Positions 33,218 to 38,004 of a stretch of DNA of 38,004 nucleotides are shown one piece after another; position 1 is the first letter of the stretch, and each line of letters begins with the position of its first letter. The stretch is from positions 1 through 38,004 of IMG/VR virus record IMGVR_UViG_3300007960_000061; one strand, given 5' to 3'. Under the pieces are notes generated by a model, which saw only the letters and a list, made by a program, of their open reading frames with translations, made no database searches and was not told the origin of the DNA. Source of the stretch: a virus. A program made the translations under genes and the position numbers.

Positions 33218-33616
33218 ATGGCGCGACCTCCGACGTTCACCGTCACCTACCAGGGCGAAGAGCGATACCTTTCCGAGCTCTGCCGGGAGCACGACATCCC
33301 GTGGGACACGGTGCGCGCTCGCATGCGCCGCGGCATGTCGGTCGAGGACGCGTTGACGAAGCCGCGCCGCTACCCGAAGCAGAGGAAGAAAGGCGGCCGC
33401 CGGCGTGGTGGGAAGGATGGTGGGAAGCCCGCGCCGGCGGCCGCAGAGTCGACGGTCGCAGCACCGGAGCGGCTGCCATTGCACCCGATGCTCGAGGAGG
33501 CGGTCAGCATGCTCGTCGACTCGAGGGAGATCATACTCAGCCACGACCTCACGCCGAGGCGGCTTCGGCTTCTCTCTGAGATTCGTAGCTGGCTACTGCG
33601 CGCTGGCTGGCGCTGA
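33218..33616 (+). CDS. small DNA-binding-like protein
   Basis: A 132-residue basic protein. Residues 8-50 have the pattern seen in small phage DNA-binding or HNH-linked domains: GEERYLSELCREHDIPWDTVRARMRRGMSVEDAL followed by a Pro. The middle is a Lys/Arg/Gly-rich linker (RKKGGRRRGGKDGGK). The C-terminus is helical (MLEEAVSMLVDSREII). ATG 33218 has no clear binding site, and the 101-base gap before it shows no strong promoter. The last 68 bases overlap the end of the minus-strand regulator gene tail to tail, so the two transcripts would be complementary at their ends. Confidence 0.7.
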   Translation: MARPPTFTVTYQGEERYLSELCREHDIPWDTVRARMRRGMSVEDALTKPRRYPKQRKKGGRRRGGKDGGKPAPAAAESTVAAPERLPLHPMLEEAVSMLVDSREIILSHDLTPRRLRLLSEIRSWLLRAGWR

Positions 33617-33821
33617 GGATCCAAAGCGTCAGCTCGTCAAGGGTCTCGCCCTTGCGCTGCAGCACCCGGGCCAAGGCCCGAGCCTGCGGCGGCCGCGGCA
33701 CGCTGCGCCCGTGTATCCAACGCCAGAGGGTGATGCGGTCGACGCCGGCGCGCTGCGCCGTCGCTCCGATGGCGAGGCCGCGGGCGGCCAGCCGGCCCGA
33801 GAGGGTTTCGGTGTGTTCCAT
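33549..33821 (-). CDS. Cro/CI-type (XRE) helix-turn-helix regulator
   Basis: A 90-residue regulator and the only minus-strand gene I accept. The helix-turn-helix at residues 18-40 (AIGATAQRAGVDRITLWRWIHGRSV) matches the XRE family; helices from the residues after it (PQARALARVLQ) complete the five-helix fold. ATG 33821 is preferred; upstream codons up to 33893 run through the operator boxes. A weak promoter with TTGCAA (33851-33856) and TACGTT (33828-33833), 17 bases apart, ends six bases before this ATG. The mRNA would thus begin at or near the start codon, as for lambda cI from PRM. It probably binds the TTGCAA boxes of the divergent region and decides between lysogenic and early expression. 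There is no visible ligand or cleavage domain. Confidence 0.8.
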   Translation of the reverse strand: MEHTETLSGRLAARGLAIGATAQRAGVDRITLWRWIHGRSVPRPPQARALARVLQRKGETLDELTLWILSASQRAVASYESQREAEAASA

Positions 33822-33827
33822 GTCGGG

Positions 33828-33856
33828 AACGTAGCACGGGCTACAGAATGTTGCAA
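33828..33856 (-). promoter_or_regulatory. putative leaderless promoter of the regulator
   Basis: Read on the minus strand: TTGCAA (33851-33856), 17 bases, TACGTT (33828-33833), six bases, ATG. TTGCAA is palindromic, so the same box faces the + strand operon. No Shine-Dalgarno precedes the ATG, which fits a transcript starting at it. The -10 match is poor (3 of 6). Confidence 0.4.
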
Positions 33857-33874
33857 TAATCGCCGAAGAGGGGG

Positions 33875-33902
33875 TTGCAACCATCTGCAACATCTCTAGG
33901 AT
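33875..33902 (+). promoter_or_regulatory. early promoter 1 with GCAAC/GCAAC operator
   Basis: TTGCAA (33875-33880), 16 bases, TAGGAT (33897-33902), eight bases before ATG 33911. GCAAC occurs twice, at 33877 and 33887, exactly ten bases (one helical turn) apart, and a further TTGCAA stands at 33851. The same layout recurs at 35640 and 36828. AGGA within the -10 block could also act as a ribosome binding site. Confidence 0.6.
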
Positions 33903-33910
33903 CCACCGTC

Positions 33911-34717
33911 ATGACAACGACCAACACCAAGTCCTTCCCCACCTACACCGTCACCGTCCGCGGCGAAGACGTCACCTTCACCAGCGCGTTCGCGACTCTG
34001 GCGGAAGCCTACCACGCACTCGCCGCTACCGAGCGGCGCAGCGAGTTCGCTGACGACCTGCTCGCCCGGGCACGGGCCCGCCAGCTGTCGCCGAAGCAGA
34101 TGGCTTGGCTCCACAAGCTCGCCACCGACGCCGCCAACCGCGCCAGCGGCCAGCCGCGCGTCGTCGCCCTGAACGCGGCAGACCTGTCGAACGTGCGCAA
34201 CCTGCTGCTTCGCGCTCGCGACGCGGGCAAGAAGTTCCCGAAGCTGCACCTCGAAGTCGAAGGGCAGCAGGTCATGCTGTCCCTCGCCGGCGACAAGGCT
34301 CGCGAGCCGGGCACCGTCAAGATCGCGGCCGGCCGCTACCCGAACCAGACCTTGTTCGGGACGATCACCGTCGACGGCAAGCTAGACGAGCGGTTCGCGA
34401 TGAACGCGACGCTGAAGAACCTGCTGATTGCGATCAACGACAACCCCGCCGCGGCCGCCGGCCAGCACGGCGTCGCGATCGGCCGCTGCTGCTTCTGCGA
34501 CATCGCGCTCTCGACCGCGGAGTCGCGCAGCGCCGGCTACGGTCCGATCTGCGCCCAGAAGCACGGCCTGCCCTGGGGCGACAGCACGGCCGCCGACGAG
34601 GCCGACAAGGCCGCCCAGGAGGCCACCAAGGCCGAGGAGCCGAAGCGGTGGCAGGACTACGACGCCCGCGCCGAGTGGCGCAAGGCCAACCCCTTCCGCC
34701 GCTACATCGGCGAGTGA
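33911..34717 (+). CDS. DUF6011-like zinc-ribbon protein, first early gene
   Basis: A 268-residue protein. The start ATG 33911 follows a conserved promoter block; an in-frame TTG at 33875 is inside the -35 box and is rejected. Residues 1-90 resemble small phage helical domains (LAEAYHALAATERR, then LSPKQMAWLHKLATDA). The middle has strands (KLHLEVEGQQVML, GTVKIAAGRYPNQTLFGTI). The C-terminal zinc-binding core GRCCFCDIALSTAESRSAGYG then PICAQKHG offers Cys193/Cys194, Cys196, Cys214 and perhaps His218 as ligands; this is the DUF6011 signature, often found in phage early proteins. The charged tail ends RRYIGE. It likely binds nucleic acid or a host protein early in infection; the function is not established. 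Confidence 0.8.
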   Translation: MTTTNTKSFPTYTVTVRGEDVTFTSAFATLAEAYHALAATERRSEFADDLLARARARQLSPKQMAWLHKLATDAANRASGQPRVVALNAADLSNVRNLLLRARDAGKKFPKLHLEVEGQQVMLSLAGDKAREPGTVKIAAGRYPNQTLFGTITVDGKLDERFAMNATLKNLLIAINDNPAAAAGQHGVAIGRCCFCDIALSTAESRSAGYGPICAQKHGLPWGDSTAADEADKAAQEATKAEEPKRWQDYDARAEWRKANPFRRYIGE

Positions 34718-34724
34718 TACCCTC

Positions 34725-34742
34725 GCCGGGCTCCAGCCCGGC
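34725..34742 (+). promoter_or_regulatory. perfect GC hairpin between early genes
   Basis: GCCGGGCT (34725-34732) and AGCCCGGC (34735-34742) are perfect reverse complements two bases apart, so a 7-bp stem with a 4-base loop would form in RNA. It lies just after the stop of the DUF6011-like gene. No T-run follows; it could lower expression of the next genes or protect the message end. Confidence 0.65.
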
Positions 34743-34768
34743 ACTACCCCTGACAGGAGACCAGAACC

Positions 34769-35041
34769 ATGACCACCAACAACACTCCCCCCCGCGACCT
34801 GCTCGACCTCTTCGTCGACGTCATGCCGCGCAAGCGCCGCGCGCCACGCGCTCGCTTCGAGATCCGCGTCGAGTGGCGCGACGGCACGAACATGGAGGGC
34901 GAAGGCACACGCCGCGATCTGCTCGCCGAGTTCGCTGACTACGTCGGCGACCCCGAGGTGGCTGCCGTGGAGATCACCCGCAACGGCGTCGAGATCCGCG
35001 AGTGGCGCGCTGGGGAGACCGCCGGGAGGCACGAGCGATGA
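34769..35041 (+). CDS. small early hypothetical protein
   Basis: A 90-residue protein without recognised family. AGGAG lies nine bases before ATG 34769. A helix (RDLLDLFVDVM) and a basic run (RKRRAPRARF) precede a strand-rich part (EIRVEWRDGT, VAAVEITRNGVEIREW). The ATGA overlap joins it to the next gene. It is the second member of the operon driven from 33875. Confidence 0.7.
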   Translation: MTTNNTPPRDLLDLFVDVMPRKRRAPRARFEIRVEWRDGTNMEGEGTRRDLLAEFADYVGDPEVAAVEITRNGVEIREWRAGETAGRHER

Positions 35042-35289
35042 GACTGAGCAGCAAGAAGCAGGGGCGCGTGCTCGAGGCCGCGCTAACTCACATCAGCGAC
35101 CCAGCCATTCGGCGCATTGCCGGCAAGGTGGTGGTGATCGGCAAGGACGTTGACGACAGCCGCCGGTGGGCAGGTCTTGAGGTCAGCCGGATCGACGACG
35201 ACGACGGCGTCTGGTGGTGCGATGCCGTCTACCTGCAGACCCGTCGCAAGGACGTGGTCGCCTACTTCGGAGGTGCCAGCGATGACTGA
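35038..35289 (+). CDS. small early hypothetical protein
   Basis: An 83-residue protein starting at ATG 35038, which overlaps the previous stop. A basic helical start (SSKKQGRVLEAALTHI) is followed by strand-like stretches (GKVVVIGKDVDD, then GVWWCDAVYLQTRRKDVVAYF). There is a single Cys and no membrane segment. No family is recognised. It overlaps the next gene by eight bases, so expression is coupled. Confidence 0.7.
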   Translation: MRLSSKKQGRVLEAALTHISDPAIRRIAGKVVVIGKDVDDSRRWAGLEVSRIDDDDGVWWCDAVYLQTRRKDVVAYFGGASDD

Positions 35290-35518
35290 GACCAACGACC
35301 GCGACGCGCTCGAGATCGGCGCCGCCGTCCACCAGTCGATCGCGGCCCTGCTGCAGAACGACGAGGTCGTCTTCTCGGCGTGCCCGATCGACGTGATGCA
35401 CCAGGACGGCATGCGCCGCGCGTTCGTCCTGGTGACGCTCGACGAGGACGTGGTAGACTTCCTGGAGCACGGTCTGGCGGAGGCGATCGAGCAGATGCGC
35501 CGGCGCCGGGGCGACTGA
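35282..35518 (+). CDS. small acidic early hypothetical protein
   Basis: A 78-residue acidic protein. ATG 35282 has GGAGG eight bases upstream, which makes it clearly better than earlier in-frame starts. The sequence alternates helix (IGAAVHQSIAALLQND) with a strand (RAFVLVTLDEDVVDFL) and ends in a short Arg run (MRRRRGD). It closes the operon, 47 bases before a strong terminator. Phage early regions carry many such small host-interaction proteins, but no target is suggested by the sequence. Confidence 0.7.
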   Translation: MTETNDRDALEIGAAVHQSIAALLQNDEVVFSACPIDVMHQDGMRRAFVLVTLDEDVVDFLEHGLAEAIEQMRRRRGD

Positions 35519-35565
35519 CTCATGCCTAGGCTGCGCGAGGCGCTGGCGAGACGCCCGTAGCAGCC

Positions 35566-35605
35566 GGGGGCCCCTGGTTGGGACTTCCGGGGGCCCCCAT
35601 TTTTT
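35566..35605 (+). terminator. rho-independent terminator
   Basis: GGGGGCCCC (35566-35574) pairs with GGGGCCCCC (35590-35598) across a 15-base loop. After a single A, six T (35600-35605) then CTTC follow. This is a classic intrinsic terminator that ends the first early operon before the next promoter at 35640. Confidence 0.85.
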
Positions 35606-35639
35606 CTTCAGATCGGCCGCGGATTCGCCGACTAGGGGG

Positions 35640-35667
35640 TTGCAACGGTCTGCAACATCTCTAGGAT
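35640..35667 (+). promoter_or_regulatory. early promoter 2 with GCAAC/GCAAC operator
   Basis: TTGCAA (35640-35645), 16 bases, TAGGAT (35662-35667), seven bases before ATG 35675. GCAAC at 35642 and 35652, ten bases apart. It is nearly identical to promoter 1, including the bases between the boxes and the start, and stands 35 bases after a terminator, so it must serve the DpdA-like gene alone. Confidence 0.65.
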
Positions 35668-35674
35668 CCACGTC

Positions 35675-36823
35675 ATGAGCAACACCCACAGCGTTCTCCG
35701 CGGCCGCGAAGTCACTCGCCAGCAGGTTCTCTCGATCCTCGACGGGATCGACGCCGGCCGGCTCAACCCGGCCGACTACGGCTACGGTCCGGCCCGCCGC
35801 TGGTTCATCCGGCACAACGGCCGCAGCTACCCCAGCAAGGCCGTGCTTGGCATCGCCGCCGGCATGCGCGCCAGCGAGTTCTTCGGCGGCGTCGCCGAGA
35901 CGACCCGCGTCCTGCGCGCGCTCGGCTTCGATCTCCGCATGGCGGACAACACCGCGCAGGCCGATGCCAACATCGTCGAGATCGCGAGCCTGATCCGGTC
36001 GCTGAACGCGAGCGTCGTCGAGAAGCCGTGGAACCTCGAACCTGCGCCGGCCGCCTACTACGCCAGCGGCAGCAACCGCCCCACCGAGATCCGCGGCCTG
36101 GGCTGGGCCGGCGCCGACATCGGCTGCGTCGCCGGCGAGCTCAGCGAGCAAGCCCTGGTCGAGCTGGAGGCCCTGGCTGGCACCGACGTGGTGGTGTTCG
36201 TCGACAGCGGCGCCTTCTCCGAGGTCGACCGCGAGCTGCGCGTCGTCAAGCCGATGGTCGACGCCGACTGGCGCCGCATCCTGCGCGTCTACGAGCGGCT
36301 CGCTCGCGCGCTCGGCTCGCAGCTCACCGTCGTCGCCCCCGACCGTGTCGGCTGTCAGGCGACGACCCTGACCCGCCTGTTCAACTACCGCGTCGAGCTC
36401 AACACCCTCGCCCAGCTCGGCGCCCGCGTCCTGGTCCCGATCCAGAAGGGCGCCGAGTCACAGGTCGACTTCGCCTGCCGCATCAACGCGATCCTCGGCG
36501 CCGACAGCTGGGTCCCCGCGATGCCGTGCAAGAAGGGCGCAACGACCGCCGAGGAGCTCGCTACGTTCGTCGCGCGCTTCCAGCCTCGCCACGTTCACCT
36601 GCTCGGCCTCGGCGTTCGCAACCGCAACGCCGCCGACTACGCCGCGGCCTTCGCCGGCACGCCGACTAGCTACTCGATGGACAGCTGCTGGATCGCTGCG
36701 AACGCCGGCCGCAGCGAGGCACAGCCCCGCCGGTTCACGGCCGTGCGTGACGTCGCTGCCCGGCTGGGTGGCACGGCACTCTCAACCATTGCGATGCTCG
36801 CCTGCTTCGCCCACAACATCTAG
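35675..36823 (+). CDS. tRNA-guanine-transglycosylase/DpdA-like protein with McrA-head-like N-terminus
   Basis: A 382-residue protein. Residues about 10-90 (VTRQQVLSILDGIDAG, then NGRSYPSKAVLGIA and LRALGFDLR) resemble the head domain at the N-terminus of ScoMcrA-type restriction enzymes. Residues about 130-360 look like the TGT barrel: FVDSGAFSEV with Asp177 in the place of the DSGGFQ motif, PDRVGC (Asp223), VLVPIQKG, the HLLGLGVRN loop, and YSMDSCWIA with Asp336 as candidate nucleophile. Phage DpdA proteins of this superfamily exchange guanine in DNA for a 7-deazaguanine, which blocks host restriction. No precursor-synthesis gene (queC, queD, queE, folE) is in view, so host preQ0 or distant genes would be needed. 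A tRNA-directed role is possible. The superfamily is fairly sure; the substrate is inferred. Confidence 0.7.
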   Translation: MSNTHSVLRGREVTRQQVLSILDGIDAGRLNPADYGYGPARRWFIRHNGRSYPSKAVLGIAAGMRASEFFGGVAETTRVLRALGFDLRMADNTAQADANIVEIASLIRSLNASVVEKPWNLEPAPAAYYASGSNRPTEIRGLGWAGADIGCVAGELSEQALVELEALAGTDVVVFVDSGAFSEVDRELRVVKPMVDADWRRILRVYERLARALGSQLTVVAPDRVGCQATTLTRLFNYRVELNTLAQLGARVLVPIQKGAESQVDFACRINAILGADSWVPAMPCKKGATTAEELATFVARFQPRHVHLLGLGVRNRNAADYAAAFAGTPTSYSMDSCWIAANAGRSEAQPRRFTAVRDVAARLGGTALSTIAMLACFAHNI

Positions 36824-36827
36824 CGGC

Positions 36828-36855
36828 TGGCAACCTGCCGCAACACCCCTACCTT
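36828..36855 (+). promoter_or_regulatory. early promoter 3 with GCAAC/GCAAC operator
   Basis: TGGCAA (36828-36833), 16 bases, TACCTT (36850-36855), ten bases before ATG 36866. GCAAC at 36830 and 36840, again ten bases apart. The hexamers are degenerate, but the box spacing is the same as in the other two. TGGAG just before the ATG may be a ribosome binding site. Confidence 0.5.
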
Positions 36856-36865
36856 CTGGAGCCCC

Positions 36866-37156
36866 ATGAACAGCGTTCACCGTGAGATCGCCCAGATGCA
36901 CGCCGAAGCGCGCGCGCTGCACCCCGACAACCACCTGCCGATCGCCTTCTGCGACTGCCGACTGGCCACCGCCTACCGCCAAGCGAAGCAGCGCGCGATC
37001 AGGCGCCTGCCCAACCCGCCGCTGATCGCCGGCGGCCAGGGCCGCTCGGCCGCCGACGTCGAGGACGCCGTGAGCGGCGTGCTTGTGTGGTGTGCGATCC
37101 TCCTTTCCTTCGCCGTTGTGGCCTGCATTGCGTGGGCCTGCGGCACCTTCAACTGA
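36866..37156 (+). CDS. small C-terminal membrane-anchored protein
   Basis: A 96-residue protein. The soluble N-terminal part is His/Arg-rich (EIAQMHAEARALHPDNHLP, FCDCRLATAYRQAKQR). The C-terminus is one membrane helix (residues about 69-94, GVLVWCAILLSFAVVACIAW). A tail-anchored early protein like this may act at the host inner membrane, for example in exclusion or as a docking factor; nothing shows which. Promoter 3 lies just upstream. Confidence 0.7.
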   Translation: MNSVHREIAQMHAEARALHPDNHLPIAFCDCRLATAYRQAKQRAIRRLPNPPLIAGGQGRSAADVEDAVSGVLVWCAILLSFAVVACIAWACGTFN

Positions 37157-37180
37157 CCGACACGACTGACTGACTGAGCT

Positions 37181-37972
37181 ATGGCATACGACCTGAGCAC
37201 CGTGCAGCGTTCGACGCTGCTTCCCCCGCGCCTCGTGATCTACGGCGTCCCCGGCATCGGCAAGACCACGCTCGCTGCCTCTGCCCCGAACCCGATCTTC
37301 CTGCCCGTCGAGGATGGCCTCGGCCAGCTCGAGGTCGACACCTTCCCGCGACCGCAGTCGTATCACGACTGCATCGAAGCGGTGGGGTCGCTGATCGAAC
37401 AAGACCACGACTACCGCACGCTGGTGGTCGACTCGCTCGACAAGCTCGAGCCGCTGCTGTGGGACCACGTCATCGAGACGGTGCCCCACGAGAAGGGCAA
37501 CCGCGTCGAGCGGATCGAGCAGTATGGCTACGGCAAGGGCTACACGCACGCGCTCAACGAGTGGCGCAGCCTGCTCCGTGGCTTCGACGTGCTGCGCGAA
37601 GAGCGCGGCATGACGATCGTGCTGATCGCCCACAGCGCCGTCGTCAAGTTCGACACGCCGGACAGCGATCCCTACGACCGCTACCAGCTGCGCCTGCACA
37701 AGTCGGCAGACGCGTGCGTCAGCGACTGGTGCGACGCGCTGCTGTTCGCCAACTACAAGGTCGCCGTCGTCGACAAGCACGGCAGCGACAGGAAGCGCGC
37801 CGTCGGCAAGGGCGAGCGCCTTCTCTACACGCAGGAGCGCCCGTCGTTCAGGGCGAAGAACCGCTACTCGATGCCCGAGAGCCTGCCGCTCGACTGGGCC
37901 GAGCTCGAGCCGTTCCTCTTCTCGGCCGCCAAGAAGGCGACCGGCAAGCGGACGAAGCAGGCCGCGGAGTAA
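37181..37972 (+). CDS. Sak4-like RecA-fold ATPase (AAA_24 type)
   Basis: A 263-residue P-loop ATPase of the phage recombination type. Walker A is GVPGIGKTT with Lys28; Walker B is LVVDSLD with Asp84. Following signatures are EWRSLLRGFDVLREERG, a sensor-like IVLIAHSAVVKFD and the C-terminal CDALLFANYKVAV. This is the pattern of Sak4/AAA_24 proteins, which are thought to anneal single strands in phage replication and recombination. It would work with the RusA-like resolvase at the other end of the window, and probably with a single-strand binding protein beyond the edge. No Shine-Dalgarno is evident before ATG 37181; a short GACT repeat precedes it. Confidence 0.8.
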   Translation: MAYDLSTVQRSTLLPPRLVIYGVPGIGKTTLAASAPNPIFLPVEDGLGQLEVDTFPRPQSYHDCIEAVGSLIEQDHDYRTLVVDSLDKLEPLLWDHVIETVPHEKGNRVERIEQYGYGKGYTHALNEWRSLLRGFDVLREERGMTIVLIAHSAVVKFDTPDSDPYDRYQLRLHKSADACVSDWCDALLFANYKVAVVDKHGSDRKRAVGKGERLLYTQERPSFRAKNRYSMPESLPLDWAELEPFLFSAAKKATGKRTKQAAE

Positions 37973-37983
37973 CCGCGACCACT

Positions 37984-38004
37984 AACCACAACCACAACCA
38001 CAAC
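37984..38004 (+). repeat. AACCAC tandem repeat at window end
   Basis: The hexamer AACCAC occurs three and a half times from 37984 to the last base, after the stop of the Sak4-like gene. It probably continues past the edge. Such short arrays sit in intergenic gaps of some phages; a regulatory or origin role is only a guess. Confidence 0.8.

Noticed and set aside
33822-33893. Longer regulator protein starting at 33893
   Set aside because: The extra 24 codons run through the operator boxes and look random; the helix-turn-helix fold fits the start at 33821.
37157-37180. Promoter of the early type before the Sak4-like gene
   Set aside because: Only a short GACT repeat is present; no GCAAC pair or -10-like hexamer at the proper spacing.

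Overview
The window is a contiguous piece of a GC-rich tailed-phage (or prophage) genome with a podovirus plan. Almost every gene lies on the + strand, packed with ATGA/GTGA-type stop-start overlaps. The capsid genes resemble the Epsilon15 / Bordetella BPP-1 lineage (GP7-like major capsid protein, Bbp19-like protein, two Bbp16-like decoration proteins). The tail and ejection genes follow the T7 plan (gp11-like adaptor, nozzle, gp14-like and gp15-like internal proteins, one giant internal protein). The T7-type ejection apparatus, high GC and Shine-Dalgarno use suggest a Gram-negative, probably pseudomonadotal, host; the sequence does not name it. I see no integrase, DNA polymerase, helicase, endolysin, tRNA, CRISPR or insertion sequence, so a replication/lysis segment probably lies outside the window. 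No stretch above 300 bases lacks a gene.

Layout. 1-2500: RusA-like nuclease and a large unidentified protein. 2500-5700: small terminase, a small unknown, an Asp/Asn beta-hydroxylase-like dioxygenase, a small unknown, and large terminase. 5700-9230: GNAT acetyltransferase, small membrane protein, portal, and a tail-fibre-like protein. 9230-10300: small unknown, holin-like membrane protein, lipoprotein, and a nested inverted repeat enclosing a possible 15-codon minigene. 10380-14490: Bbp19-like protein, scaffold, capsid, two decoration proteins, a small unknown, and a 16-codon Lys/Pro gene. 14563-20648: an SGNH esterase-adaptor fusion and the tail nozzle. 20648-33116: three ejection-type proteins, the last a 3118-residue polyvalent protein with ADP-ribosyltransferase-like, glycosylase-like and zincin-like domains.

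33218-38004 is the control and early region. A minus-strand Cro/CI-type regulator faces an early operon across an 89-bp divergent region. Three + strand promoters (33875, 35640, 36828) share one architecture: two GCAAC boxes exactly 10 bp apart and a -10-like hexamer 16 bp after the first hexamer. They drive a DUF6011-like zinc protein plus three small genes (ended by a strong terminator), then a lone tRNA-guanine-transglycosylase/DpdA-like protein with an McrA-head-like N-terminus, then a small membrane protein and a Sak4-like ATPase.

The strongest leads are the DpdA-like fusion, which suggests 7-deazaguanine DNA modification; the shared promoter code; the esterase fused to the adaptor; and the mosaic giant ejection protein. 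All functions are inferred by reading the sequence; no database search was run.
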